From Mastigias papua (Eukaryota; Cnidaria; Scyphozoa; Rhizostomeae; Mastigiidae), in contig OZ025286.1 in the NCBI GenBank assembly GCA_964019165.1, forward strand, positions 8,851,688-8,915,687: a stretch of DNA of 64,000 nucleotides, read 5' to 3'. The position numbers and the translations under genes are program-made. Under the pieces are notes generated by a model. It searched no databases. It was given only the letters and a program-made list of their open reading frames with translations, and was not told the origin of the DNA. Below, one piece after another: positions 24,832-39,671 of this stretch (position 1 is the stretch's first letter; each line of letters opens with the position of its first letter).

Positions 24832-27057
24832 TCATATGACCATCAGATCTGTAGTCATTGCTGTATTGTCAGACATTACACATATACGTATTTTAGGCCC
24901 ATCACAATCAATGACAGTATGTGCATATACTGTTGTATGGTTGAAATTGAGCGCAAGTGCGTCAATCTCATGCATTAAACGACTTTTACATCTATTGTTG
25001 CACCGATGCCAATAGTTTAGCCAATGTTTCCTACTCAAATTAGCTTTAGTCTGTGCTTTTACACTATATACAGCTTTAAAGTTCTTTACATGTCGCAAAA
25101 CTGACAGTACTATCCAAGACTTACAATCACTATAAGTACGTGTGTCATAGCTCCAAAACATAATCTAAGCATATTTGAACAGTGAATCTAGCATTTATAA
25201 AATCATATGACCATCAGATCTGTGGTCATTGCTGTATTGTCAGACTTTACACACATACGTATATTAGGCCCATCACAAGTAATGACAGTATGTGCATATA
25301 CCGTTGTATGATTGAAATTGAGTGCAAGTGCGTCAGTCTCATGCATTAAACGACTTTTACATCTATTGTTGCACCGATGCCAATAGTTTAGCCAATGTTT
25401 CCTTCTTACATTAGCTGTAATCTGCGTTTCTAGACTATATACAGCTTTAATGTTCTTTACAAGTCGCAAAACTGACAGTACTATCCAAGACTTACAATCA
25501 CTATAAGTACGTGTGTCATAGCTCCAAAACATAATCTAAGCATATTTGAACAATGAATCTAGCATTTATAATATCATATGACCATCAGATCTGTAGTCAT
25601 TGCTGTATTGTCAGACATTACACATATACGTATTTTAGGCCCATCACAATCAATGACAGTATGTGCATATACTGTTGTATGGTTGAAATTGAGCGCAAGT
25701 GCGTCAATCTCATGCATTAAACGACTTTTACATCTATTGTTGCACCGATGCCAATAGTTTAGCCAATGTTTCCTACTCAAATTAGCTTTAGTCTGTGCTT
25801 TTACACTATATACAGCTTTAAAGTTCTTTACATGTCGCAAAACTGGCAGTACTATCCAAGACTTACAATCACTATAAGTACGTGTGTCATAGCTCCAAAA
25901 CATAATCTAAGCATATTTGAACAGTGAATCTAGCATTTATAAAATCATATGACCATCAGATCTGTGGTCATTGCTGTATTGTCAGACTTTACACACATAC
26001 GTATATTAGGCCCATCACAAGTAATGACAGTATGTGCATATACCGTTGTATGATTGAAATTGAGTGCAAGTGCGTCAGTCTCATGCATTAAACGACTTTT
26101 ACATCTATTGTTGCACCGATGCCAATAGTTTAGCCAATGTTTCCTTCTCAAATTAGCTGTAATCTTCGTTTGTAGACTATATACAGCTTTCAAGTTCTTT
26201 ACTTGTCGCAAAGCTGACAGTACTATCCAAGACTTACAATCACTATAAGTACGTGTGTCATAGCTCCAAAACATAATCTAAGCATATTTGAATAGTGAAT
26301 CTAGCATTTATAATATCATATGACCATCAGATCTGTAGTCATTGCTGTATTGTCAGACTTTACACACATACGTATATTAGGCCCATCACAAGTAATGACA
26401 GTATGTGCATATACTGTTGTATGATTGAAATTGAGTGCAAGTGCGTCAGTCTCATGCATTAAACGACTTTTACATCTATTGTTGCACCGATGCCAATAGT
26501 TTAGCCAATGTTTCCTTCTCAAATTAGCTGTAATCTTCGTTTGTAGACTATATACAGCTTTCAAGTTCTTTACTTGAAGCAAAGCTGACAGTACTATCCA
26601 AGACTTACAATCACTATAAGTACGTGTGTCATAGCTCCAAAACATAATCTAAGCATATTTGAACAATGAATCTAGCATTTATAATATCATATGACCATCA
26701 GATCTGTAGTCATTGCTGTATTGTCAGACTTTACACACATACGTATATTAGGCCCATCACAAGTAATGACAGTATGTGCATATACTGTTGTATGATTGAA
26801 ATTGAGTGCAAGTGCGTCAGTCTCATGCATTAAACGACTTTTACATCTATTGTTGCACCGATGCCAATAGTTTAGCCAATGTTTCCTTCTCAAATTAGCT
26901 GTAATCTGCGTTTCTAGACTTAATACAGCTTTAAAGTTCTTTACATGTCGCAAAACTGACAGTACTATCCAAGACTTACAATCACTATAAGTACGTGTGT
27001 CATAGCTCTAAAACATAATCTAAGCATATTTGAACAATGAATCTAGCATTTATAATA
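24832..27057. repeat. Six-monomer block U, second copy
   Basis: Repeats 20380..22605. Differences seen: ctgacag in the first copy (24832), cattaaacg in the second (25203), gaaattgag in the fourth (25945). The last copy (26687) has gctctaaaac, giving a minus-strand TAG two codons after the ATG, and keeps gacttaatac. Its last four monomers are also the first four of block X. Confidence 0.82.
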
Positions 27058-27428
27058 TAATATGACCATCAGATCTGTAGTCATTGCTGTATTGTCGGAC
27101 TTTACACACATACGTATATTAGGCCCATCACAAGTAATGACAGTATGTGCATATACTGTTGTATGATTGAAATTGAGTGCAAGTGCGTCAGTCTCATGCA
27201 TTAAACGACTTTTACATCTATTATTGCACCGATGCCAATAGTTTAGCCAATGTTTCCTTCTTAAATTCGCTGTAATCTGCGTTTCTAGACTTTATACAGC
27301 TTTAAAGTTCTTTACATGTCGCAAAACTGACAGTACTATCCAAGACTTACAATCACTATAAGTACGTGTGTCATAGCTCCAAGACATAATCTAAGCATAT
27401 TTGAACAATGAATCTAGCATTTATAATA
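25574..27428. repeat. Block X copy 1 (five monomers, 1855 bp)
   Basis: K/V (25574), N/Q (25945), N/Q with cttgaagc (26316), N/E with gctctaaaac (26687), and N/E (27058) whose start reads taatatgacc with gtcggac, attattgcacc, ttcgctg and gactttatac. The combination is distinctive and returns at 30768 and 32623. The last monomer ends ccaagacat, where the second X copy has ccaaaacat. Confidence 0.88.
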
Positions 27429-30396
27429 TCATATGACCATCAGATCTGTAGTCATTGCTGTATTGTCAGACATTACACATATACGTATTTTAGGCCCATC
27501 ACAATCAATGACAGTATGTGCATATACTGTTGTATGATTGAAATTGAGCACAAGTGCGTCAATCTCATGCATTAAACGACTTTTACATCTATTGTTGCAC
27601 CGATGCCAATAGTTTAGCCAATGTGTCCTACTTAAATTAGCTGTAATCTGCGTTTGTAGACTATATACAGCTTTAAAGTTCTTTACATGTCGCAAAACTG
27701 ACAGTACTATCCAAGACTTACAATCACTATAAGTACGTGTGTCATAGCTCCAAAACATAATCTAAGCATATTTGAACAATGAATCTAGCATTTATAATAT
27801 CATATGACCATCAGATCTGTGGTCATTGCTGTATTGTCAGACTTTACACACATACGTATATTAGGCCCATCACAAGTAATGACAGTATGTGCATATACTG
27901 TTGTATGATTGAAATTGAGTGCAAGTGCGTCAGTCTCATGCATTAAACGACTTTTACATCTATTGTTGCACCGATGCCAATAGTTTAGCCAATGTTTCCT
28001 TCTTACATTAGCTGTAATCTGCGTTTCTAGACTATATACAGCTTTAAAGTTCTTTACATGTCGCAAAACTGACAGTACTATCCAAGACTTACAATCACTA
28101 TAAGTACGTGTGTCATAGCTCCAAAACATAATCTAAGCATATTTGAACAGTGAATCTAGCATGTATAAAATCATATGACCATCAGATCTGTGGTCATTGC
28201 TGTATTGTCAGACTTTACACACATACGTATATTAGGCCCATCACAAGTAATGACAGTATGTGCATATACCGTTGTATGATTGAAATTGAGTGCAAGTGCG
28301 TCAGTCTCATGCATTAAACGACTTTTACATCTATTGTTGCACCGATGCCAATAGTTTAGCCAATGTTTCCTTCTCAAATTAGCTGTAATCTTCGTTTGTA
28401 GACTATATACAGCTTTAAAGTTCTTTACATGTCGCAAAACTGACAGTACTATCCAAGACTTACAATCACTATAAGTACGTGTGTCATAGCTCCAAAACAT
28501 AATCTAAGCATATTTGAACAATGAATCTAGCATTTATAATATCATATGACCATCAGATCTGTAGTCATTGCTGTATTGTCAGACATTACACATATACGTA
28601 TTTTAGGCCCATCACAATCAATGACAGTATGTGCATATACTGTTGTATGGTTGAAATTGAGCGCAAGTGCGTCAATCTCATGCATTAAACGACTTTTACA
28701 TCTATTGTTGCACCGATGCCAATAGTTTAGCCAATGTTTCCTACTCAAATTAGCTTTAGTCTGTGCTTTTACACTATATACAGCTTTAAAGTTCTTTACA
28801 TGTCGCAAAACTGGCAGTACTATCCAAGACTTACAATCACTATAAGTACGTGTATCATAGCTCCAAAACATAATCTAAGCATATTTGAATAGTGAATCTA
28901 GCATTTATAATATCATATGACCATCAGATCTGTAGTCATTGCTGTATTGTCAGACTTTACACACATACGTATATTAGGCCCATCACAAGTAATGACAGTA
29001 TGTGCATATACCGTTGTATGATTGAAATTGAGTGCAAGTGCGTCAGTCTCATGCATTAAACTACTTTTACATCTATTGTTGCACCGATGCCAATAGTTTA
29101 GCCAATGTTTCCTTCTTAAATTAGCTGTAATCTGCGTTTGTAGACTATATACAGCTTTAAAGTTCTTTACATGTCGCAAAACTGACAGTACTATCCAAGA
29201 CTTACAATCACTATAAGTACGTGTGTCATAGCTCCAAAACATAATCTAAGCATATTTGAACAATGAATCTAGCATTTATAATATCATATGACCATCAGAT
29301 CTGTAGTCATTGCTGTATTGTCAGACATTACACATATACGTATTTTAGGCCCATCACAATCAATGACAGTATGTGCATATACTGTTGTATGGTTGAAATT
29401 GAGCGCAAGTGCGTCAATCTCATGCATTAAACGACTTTTACATCTATTGTTGCACCGATGCCAATAGTTTGGCCAATGTTTCCTACTCAAATTAGCTTTA
29501 GTCTGTGCTTTTACACTATATACAGCTTTAAAGTTCTTTACATGTCGCAAAACTGACAGTACTATCCAAGACTTACAATCACTATAAGTACGTGTGTCAT
29601 AGCTCCAAAACATAATCTAAGCATATTTGAACAATGAATCTAGCATTTATAATATCATATGACCATCAGATCTGTAGTCATTGCTGTATTGTCAGACATT
29701 ACACATATACGTATTTTAGGCCCATCACAATCAATGACAGTATGTGCATATACTGTTGTATTGTTGAAATTGAGCGCAAGTGCGTCAATCTCATGCATTA
29801 AACGACTTTTACATCTATTGTTGCACCGATGCCAATAGTTTAGCCAATGTTTCCTTCTTACATTAGCTGTAATCTGCGTTTCTAGACTATATACAGCTTT
29901 AAAGTTCTTTACATGTCGCAAAACTGACAGTACTATCCAAGACTTACAATCACTATAAGTACGTGTGTCATAGCTCCACAACATAATCTAAGCATATTTG
30001 AACAGTGAATCTAGCATTTATAAAATCATATGACCATCAGATCTGTGGTCATTGCTGTATTGTCAGACATTACACATATACGTATTTTAGGCCCATCACA
30101 ATCAATGACAGTATGTGCATATACTGTTGTATGGTTGAAATTGAGCCTAAGTGCGTCAATCTCATGCATTAAACGACTTTTACATCTATTGTTGCACCGA
30201 TGCCAATAGTTTAGCCAATGTTTCCTACTCAAATTAGCTTTAGTCTGTGCTTTTACACTATATACAGCTTTAAAGTTCTTTACATGTCGCAAAACTGGCA
30301 GTACTATCCAAGACTTACAATTACTATAAGTACGTGTGTCATAGCTCCAAAACATAATCTAAGCATATTTGAACAGTGAATCTAGCATTTATAAAA
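27429..30396. repeat. Block Y copy 1 (eight monomers, 2968 bp)
   Basis: Starts: 27429, 27800, 28171, 28542, 28913, 29284, 29655, 30026. Serial marks: gagcacaag with gtgtcctactt (27429), tgtatcatagc (28542), taaactactttt (28913), gtttggcc (29284), ccacaacat with tattgttg (29655), gagcctaag with caattactat (30026). All recur in the same order at 34107..37074, exactly 6678 bp (18 monomers) away. Confidence 0.9.
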
Positions 30397-30767
30397 TCAT
30401 ATGACCATCAGATCTGTGGTCATTGCTGTATTGTCAGACTTTACACACATACGTATATTAGGCCCATCACAAGTAATGACAGTATGTGCATATACCGTTG
30501 TATGATTGAAATTGAGTGCAAGTGCGTCAGTCTCATGCATTAAACGACTTTTACATCTATTGTTGCACCGATGCCAATAGTTTAGTTAATGTTTCCTTCT
30601 CAAATTAGCTGTAATCTGCGTTTCTAGACTATATACAGCTTTAATGTTCTTTACAAGTCGCAAAACTGACAGTACTATCCAAGACTTACAATCACTATAA
30701 GTACGTGTGTCATAGCTCCAAAACATAATCTAAGCATATTTGAACAATGAATCTAGCATTTATAATA
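30397..30767. repeat. Junction monomer joining Y to the second X copy
   Basis: The left part is type c with gttaatg (a minus-strand TAA). The right part changes to tttctag followed by ttaatgttctttacaagtcgc, the mark of the copy just before block X at 25203. The join between duplicated segments therefore lies inside this monomer, at offsets about 195-230. Confidence 0.75.
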
Positions 30768-32622
30768 TCATATGACCATCAGATCTGTAGTCATTGCTGT
30801 ATTGTCAGACATTACACATATACGTATTTTAGGCCCATCACAATCAATGACAGTATGTGCATATACTGTTGTATGGTTGAAATTGAGCGCAAGTGCGTCA
30901 ATCTCATGCATTAAACGACTTTTACATCTATTGTTGCACCGATGCCAATAGTTTAGCCAATGTTTCCTACTCAAATTAGCTTTAGTCTGTGCTTTTACAC
31001 TATATACAGCTTTAAAGTTCTTTACATGTCGCAAAACTGGCAGTACTATCCAAGACTTACAATCACTATAAGTACGTGTGTCATAGCTCCAAAACATAAT
31101 CTAAGCATATTTGAACAGTGAATCTAGCATTTATAAAATCATATGACCATCAGATCTGTGGTCATTGCTGTATTGTCAGACTTTACACACATACGTATAT
31201 TAGGCCCATCACAAGTAATGACAGTATGTGCATATACCGTTGTATGATTGAAATTGAGTGCAAGTGCGTCAGTCTCATGCATTAAACGACTTTTACATCT
31301 ATTGTTGCACCGATGCCAATAGTTTAGCCAATGTTTCCTTCTCAAATTAGCTGTAATCTTCGTTTGTAGACTATATACAGCTTTCAAGTTCTTTACTTGT
31401 CGCAAAGCTGACAGTACTATCCAAGACTTACAATCACTATAAGTACGTGTGTCATAGCTCCAAAACATAATCTAAGCATATTTGAATAGTGAATCTAGCA
31501 TTTATAATATCATATGACCATCAGATCTGTAGTCATTGCTGTATTGTCAGACTTTACACACATACGTATATTAGGCCCATCACAAGTAATGACAGTATGT
31601 GCATATACTGTTGTATGATTGAAATTGAGTGCAAGTGCGTCAGTCTCATGCATTAAACGACTTTTACATCTATTGTTGCACCGATGCCAATAGTTTAGCC
31701 AATGTTTCCTTCTCAAATTAGCTGTAATCTTCGTTTGTAGACTATATACAGCTTTCAAGTTCTTTACTTGAAGCAAAGCTGACAGTACTATCCAAGACTT
31801 ACAATCACTATAAGTACGTGTGTCATAGCTCCAAAACATAATCTAAGCATATTTGAACAATGAATCTAGCATTTATAATATCATATGACCATCAGATCTG
31901 TAGTCATTGCTGTATTGTCAGACTTTACACACATACGTATATTAGGCCCATCACAAGTAATGACAGTATGTGCATATACTGTTGTATGATTGAAATTGAG
32001 TGCAAGTGCGTCAGTCTCATGCATTAAACGACTTTTACATCTATTGTTGCACCGATGCCAATAGTTTAGCCAATGTTTCCTTCTCAAATTAGCTGTAATC
32101 TGCGTTTCTAGACTTAATACAGCTTTAAAGTTCTTTACATGTCGCAAAACTGACAGTACTATCCAAGACTTACAATCACTATAAGTACGTGTGTCATAGC
32201 TCTAAAACATAATCTAAGCATATTTGAACAATGAATCTAGCATTTATAATATAATATGACCATCAGATCTGTAGTCATTGCTGTATTGTCGGACTTTACA
32301 CACATACGTATATTAGGCCCATCACAAGTAATGACAGTATGTGCATATACTGTTGTATGATTGAAATTGAGTGCAAGTGCGTCAGTCTCATGCATTAAAC
32401 GACTTTTACATCTATTATTGCACCGATGCCAATAGTTTAGCCAATGTTTCCTTCTTAAATTCGCTGTAATCTGCGTTTCTAGACTTTATACAGCTTTAAA
32501 GTTCTTTACATGTCGCAAAACTGACAGTACTATCCAAGACTTACAATCACTATAAGTACGTGTGTCATAGCTCCAAAACATAATCTAAGCATATTTGAAC
32601 AATGAATCTAGCATTTATAATA
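30768..32622. repeat. Block X copy 2
   Basis: Same five monomers as 25574..27428, in the same order and with the same marks, at a distance of 5194 bp (14 monomers). The only difference I noticed is ccaaaacat in place of ccaagacat at the end of the fifth monomer. Confidence 0.88.
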
Positions 32623-34106
32623 TCATATGACCATCAGATCTGTAGTCATTGCTGTATTGTCAGACATTACACATATACGTATTTTAGGCCCATCACAATC
32701 AATGACAGTATGTGCATATACTGTTGTATGGTTGAAATTGAGCGCAAGTGCGTCAATCTCATGCATTAAACGACTTTTACATCTATTGTTGCACCGATGC
32801 CAATAGTTTAGCCAATGTTTCCTACTCAAATTAGCTTTAGTCTGTGCTTTTACACTATATACAGCTTTAAAGTTCTTTACATGTCGCAAAACTGGCAGTA
32901 CTATCCAAGACTTACAATCACTATAAGTACGTGTGTCATAGCTCCAAAACATAATCTAAGCATATTTGAACAGTGAATCTAGCATTTATAAAATCATATG
33001 ACCATCAGATCTGTGGTCATTGCTGTATTGTCAGACTTTACACACATACGTATATTAGGCCCATCACAAGTAATGACAGTATGTGCATATACCGTTGTAT
33101 GATTGAAATTGAGTGCAAGTGCGTCAGTCTCATGCATTAAACGACTTTTACATCTATTGTTGCACCGATGCCAATAGTTTAGCCAATGTTTCCTTCTCAA
33201 ATTAGCTGTAATCTTCGTTTGTAGACTATATACAGCTTTCAAGTTCTTTACTTGTCGCAAAGCTGACAGTACTATCCAAGACTTACAATCACTATAAGTA
33301 CGTGTGTCATAGCTCCAAAACATAATCTAAGCATATTTGAATAGTGAATCTAGCATTTATAATATCATATGACCATCAGATCTGTAGTCATTGCTGTATT
33401 GTCAGACTTTACACACATACGTATATTAGGCCCATCACAAGTAATGACAGTATGTGCATATACTGTTGTATGATTGAAATTGAGTGCAAGTGCGTCAGTC
33501 TCATGCATTAAACGACTTTTACATCTATTGTTGCACCGATGCCAATAGTTTAGCCAATGTTTCCTTCTCAAATTAGCTGTAATCTTCGTTTGTAGACTAT
33601 ATACAGCTTTCAAGTTCTTTACTTGAAGCAAAGCTGACAGTACTATCCAAGACTTACAATCACTATAAGTACGTGTGTCATAGCTCCAAAACATAATCTA
33701 AGCATATTTGAACAATGAATCTAGCATTTATAATATCATATGACCATCAGATCTGTAGTCATTGCTGTATTGTCAGACTTTACACACATACGTATATTAG
33801 GCCCATCACAAGTAATGACAGTATGTGCATATACTGTTGTATGATTGAAATTGAGTGCAAGTGCGTCAGTCTCATGCATTAAACGACTTTTACATCTATT
33901 GTTGCACCGATGCCAATAGTTTAGCCAATGTTTCCTTCTCAAATTAGCTGTAATCTGCGTTTCTAGACTTAATACAGCTTTAAAGTTCTTTACATGTCGC
34001 AAAACTGACAGTACTATCCAAGACTTACAATCACTATAAGTACGTGTGTCATAGCTCTAAAACATAATCTAAGCATATTTGAACAATGAATCTAGCATTT
34101 ATAATA
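32623..34106. repeat. Block X copy 3, four monomers
   Basis: Repeats the first four monomers of block X directly after copy 2 (distance 1855 bp). The fifth monomer is missing except for its first bases, which survive at the start of the next unit. Confidence 0.88.
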
Positions 34107-37074
34107 TAATATGACCATCAGATCTGTAGTCATTGCTGTATTGTCAGACATTACACATATACGTATTTTAGGCCCATCACAATCAATGACAGTATGTGCA
34201 TATACTGTTGTATGATTGAAATTGAGCACAAGTGCGTCAATCTCATGCATTAAACGACTTTTACATCTATTGTTGCACCGATGCCAATAGTTTAGCCAAT
34301 GTGTCCTACTTAAATTAGCTGTAATCTGCGTTTGTAGACTATATACAGCTTTAAAGTTCTTTACATGTCGCAAAACTGACAGTACTATCCAAGACTTACA
34401 ATCACTATAAGTACGTGTGTCATAGCTCCAAAACATAATCTAAGCATATTTGAACAATGAATCTAGCATTTATAATATCATATGACCATCAGATCTGTGG
34501 TCATTGCTGTATTGTCAGACTTTACACACATACGTATATTAGGCCCATCACAAGTAATGACAGTATGTGCATATACTGTTGTATGATTGAAATTGAGTGC
34601 AAGTGCGTCAGTCTCATGCATTAAACGACTTTTACATCTATTGTTGCACCGATGCCAATAGTTTAGCCAATGTTTCCTTCTTACATTAGCTGTAATCTGC
34701 GTTTCTAGACTATATACAGCTTTAAAGTTCTTTACATGTCGCAAAACTGACAGTACTATCCAAGACTTACAATCACTATAAGTACGTGTGTCATAGCTCC
34801 AAAACATAATCTAAGCATATTTGAACAGTGAATCTAGCATGTATAAAATCATATGACCATCAGATCTGTGGTCATTGCTGTATTGTCAGACTTTACACAC
34901 ATACGTATATTAGGCCCATCACAAGTAATGACAGTATGTGCATATACCGTTGTATGATTGAAATTGAGTGCAAGTGCGTCAGTCTCATGCATTAAACGAC
35001 TTTTACATCTATTGTTGCACCGATGCCAATAGTTTAGCCAATGTTTCCTTCTCAAATTAGCTGTAATCTTCGTTTGTAGACTATATACAGCTTTAAAGTT
35101 CTTTACATGTCGCAAAACTGACAGTACTATCCAAGACTTACAATCACTATAAGTACGTGTGTCATAGCTCCAAAACATAATCTAAGCATATTTGAACAAT
35201 GAATCTAGCATTTATAATATCATATGACCATCAGATCTGTAGTCATTGCTGTATTGTCAGACATTACACATATACGTATTTTAGGCCCATCACAATCAAT
35301 GACAGTATGTGCATATACTGTTGTATGGTTGAAATTGAGCGCAAGTGCGTCAATCTCATGCATTAAACGACTTTTACATCTATTGTTGCACCGATGCCAA
35401 TAGTTTAGCCAATGTTTCCTACTCAAATTAGCTTTAGTCTGTGCTTTTACACTATATACAGCTTTAAAGTTCTTTACATGTCGCAAAACTGGCAGTACTA
35501 TCCAAGACTTACAATCACTATAAGTACGTGTATCATAGCTCCAAAACATAATCTAAGCATATTTGAATAGTGAATCTAGCATTTATAATATCATATGACC
35601 ATCAGATCTGTAGTCATTGCTGTATTGTCAGACTTTACACACATACGTATATTAGGCCCATCACAAGTAATGACAGTATGTGCATATACCGTTGTATGAT
35701 TGAAATTGAGTGCAAGTGCGTCAGTCTCATGCATTAAACTACTTTTACATCTATTGTTGCACCGATGCCAATAGTTTAGCCAATGTTTCCTTCTTAAATT
35801 AGCTGTAATCTGCGTTTGTAGACTATATACAGCTTTAAAGTTCTTTACATGTCGCAAAACTGACAGTACTATCCAAGACTTACAATCACTATAAGTACGT
35901 GTGTCATAGCTCCAAAACATAATCTAAGCATATTTGAACAATGAATCTAGCATTTATAATATCATATGACCATCAGATCTGTAGTCATTGCTGTATTGTC
36001 AGACATTACACATATACGTATTTTAGGCCCATCACAATCAATGACAGTATGTGCATATACTGTTGTATGGTTGAAATTGAGCGCAAGTGCGTCAATCTCA
36101 TGCATTAAACGACTTTTACATCTATTGTTGCACCGATGCCAATAGTTTGGCCAATGTTTCCTACTCAAATTAGCTTTAGTCTGTGCTTTTACACTATATA
36201 CAGCTTTAAAGTTCTTTACATGTCGCAAAACTGACAGTACTATCCAAGACTTACAATCACTATAAGTACGTGTGTCATAGCTCCAAAACATAATCTAAGC
36301 ATATTTGAACAATGAATCTAGCATTTATAATATCATATGACCATCAGATCTGTAGTCATTGCTGTATTGTCAGACATTACACATATACGTATTTTAGGCC
36401 CATCACAATCAATGACAGTATGTGCATATACTGTTGTATTGTTGAAATTGAGCGCAAGTGCGTCAATCTCATGCATTAAACGACTTTTACATCTATTGTT
36501 GCACCGATGCCAATAGTTTAGCCAATGTTTCCTTCTTACATTAGCTGTAATCTGCGTTTCTAGACTATATACAGCTTTAAAGTTCTTTACATGTCGCAAA
36601 ACTGACAGTACTATCCAAGACTTACAATCACTATAAGTACGTGTGTCATAGCTCCACAACATAATCTAAGCATATTTGAACAGTGAATCTAGCATTTATA
36701 AAATCATATGACCATCAGATCTGTGGTCATTGCTGTATTGTCAGACATTACACATATACGTATTTTAGGCCCATCACAATCAATGACAGTATGTGCATAT
36801 ACTGTTGTATGGTTGAAATTGAGCCTAAGTGCGTCAATCTCATGCATTAAACGACTTTTACATCTATTGTTGCACCGATGCCAATAGTTTAGCCAATGTT
36901 TCCTACTCAAATTAGCTTTAGTCTGTGCTTTTACACTATATACAGCTTTAAAGTTCTTTACATGTCGCAAAACTGGCAGTACTATCCAAGACTTACAATT
37001 ACTATAAGTACGTGTGTCATAGCTCCAAAACATAATCTAAGCATATTTGAATAGTGAATCTAGCATTTATAATA
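34107..37074. repeat. Block Y copy 2, with X-derived first bases
   Basis: Repeats 27429..30396. The first bases of its first monomer read taatatgacc, as in the fifth X monomer, instead of tcatatgacc. This removes the usual minus-strand stop and extends that frame by five codons. The body (gagcacaag, gtgtcctactt) is Y-type. The crossover thus lies between offsets 3 and 37 of this unit. The copy ends near 37043, where gaatagtg replaces gaacagtg. Confidence 0.88.
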
Positions 37075-39671
37075 TCATATGACCATCAGATCTGTAGTCA
37101 TTGCTGTATTGTCAGACTTTACACACATAGGTATATTAGGCCCATCACACGTAATGACAGTATGTGCATATACCGTTGTATGATTGAAATTGAGTGCAAG
37201 TGCGTCAGTCTCATGCATTAAACGACTTTTACATCTATTGTTGCACCGATGCCAATAGTTTAGCCAATGTTTCCTACTTAAATTAGCTGTAATCTGCGTT
37301 TGTAGACTATATACAGCTTTAAAGTTCTTTACATGTCGCAAAACTGACAGTACTATCCAAGACTTACAATCACTATAAGTACGTGTGTCATAGCTCCAAA
37401 ACATAATCTAAGCATATTTGAACAATGAATCTAGCATTTATAAAATCATATGACCATCAGATCTGTGGTCATTGCTGTATTGTCAGACTTTACACACATA
37501 CGTATATTAGGCCCATCACAAGTAATGACAGTATGTGCATATACCGTTGTATGATTGAAATTGAGTGCAAGTGCGTCAGTCTCATGCATTAAACGACTTT
37601 TACATCTATTATTGCACCGATGCCAATAGTTTAGCCAATATTTCCTTCTTAAATTAGCTGTAATCTGCGCTTCTAGACTTTATACAGCTTTAAAGTTCTT
37701 TACATGTCGCAAAACTGACAGTACTATCCAAGACTTACAATCACTATAAGTACGTGTGTCATAGCTCCAAAACATAATCTAAGCATATTTGAACAATGAA
37801 TCTAGCATTTATAATATCATATGACCAGCAGATCTGTAGTCATTGCTGTATTGTCAGACATTACACATATACGTATTTTAGGCCCATCACAATCAATGAC
37901 AGTATGTGCATATACTGTTGTATGGTTGAAATTGAGCGCAAGTGCGTCAATCTCATGCATTAAACGACTTTTACATCTATTGTTGCACCGATGGCAATAG
38001 TTTAGCCAATGTTTCCTACTCAAATTAGCTTTAGTCTGTGCTTTTACACTATATACAGCTTTAAAGTTCTTTACATGTCGCAAAACTGACAGTACTATCC
38101 AAGACTTACAATCACTATAAGTACGTGTGTCATAGCTCCAAAACATAATCTAAGCATATTTGAACAGTGAATCTAGCATTTATAAAATCATATGACCATC
38201 AGATCTGTGGTCATTGCTGTATTGTCAGACATTACACATATACGTATTTTAGGCCCATCACAATCAATGACAGTATGTGCATATACTGTTGTATGGTTGA
38301 AATTGAGCCTAAGTGCGTCAATCTCATGCATTAAACGACTTTTACATCTATTGTTGCACCGATGCCAATAGTTTAGCCAATGTTTCCTACTCAAATTAGC
38401 TTTAGTCTGTGCTTTTACACTATATACAGCTTTAAAGTTCTTTACATGTCGCAAAACTGGCAGTACTATCCAAGACTTACAATTACTATAAGTACGTGTG
38501 TCATAGCTCCAAAACATAATCTAAGCATATTTGAACAGTGAATCTAGCATTTATAAAATCATATGACCATCAGATCTGTGGTCATTGCTGTATTGTCAGA
38601 CTTTACACACATACGTATATTAGGCCCATCACAAGTAATGACAGTATGTGCATATATTGTTGTATGATTGAAATTGAGCGCAAGTGCGTCAATCTCATGC
38701 ATTAAACGACTTTTACATCTATTGTTGCACCGATGCCAATAGTTTAGCCAATGTTTCCTACTTAAATTAGCTGTAATCTGCGTTTGTAGACTATATACAG
38801 CTTTAAAGTTCTTTACATGTCGCAAAACTGACAGTACTATCCAAGACTTACAATCACTATAAGTACGTGTGTCATAGCTCCAAAACATAATCTAAGCATA
38901 TTTGAACAATGAATCTAGCATTTATAATATCATATGACCATCAGATCTGTAGTCATTGCTGTATTGTCAGACATTACACATATACGTATTTTAGGCCCAT
39001 CACAATCAATGACAGTATGTGCATATACTGTTGTATGGTTGAAATTGAGCGCAAGTGCGTCAATCTCATGCATTAAACGACTTTTACATCTATTGTTGCA
39101 CCGATGCCAATAGTTTAGCCAATGTTTCCTTCTTACATTAGCTGTAATCTGCGTTTCTAGACTATATACAGCTTTAAAGTTCTTTACATGTCGCAAAACT
39201 GACAGTACTATCCAAGACTTACAATCACTATAAGTACGTGTGTCATAGCTCCAAAACATAATCTAAGCATATTTGAACAATGAATCTAGCATTTATAATA
39301 TCATATGACCATCAGATCTGTAGTCATTGCTGTATTGTCAGACTTTACACATATACGTATTTTAGGCCCATCGCAATCAATGACAGTATGTGCATATACT
39401 GTTGTATGGTTGAAATTGAGCGCAAGTGCGTCAATCTCATGCATTAAACGACTTTTACATCTATTGTTGCACCGATGCCAATAGTTTAGCCAATGTTTCC
39501 TACTCAAATTAGCTTTAGTCTGTGCTTTTACACTATATACAGCTTTAAAGTTCTTTACATGTCGCAAAACTGGCAGTACTATCCAAGACTTACAACCACT
39601 ATAAGTACGTGTGTCATAGCTCCAAAACATAATCTAAGCATATTTGAACAGTGAATCTAGCATTTATAAAA
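37075..39671. repeat. Seven mixed monomers after block Y
   Basis: Starts: 37075 (N/Q, private cataggtat and cacacgtaatg), 37446 (N/E with gactttatac and a private ccaatattt), 37817 (K/V, private gatggcaat, gaccagcag), 38188 (K/V with gagcctaag and caattactat, matching 30026 and 36704), 38559 (N/Q), 38930 (K/E), 39301 (K/V hybrid with ctttacacatat, cccatcgcaatc and caaccac). Confidence 0.75.
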
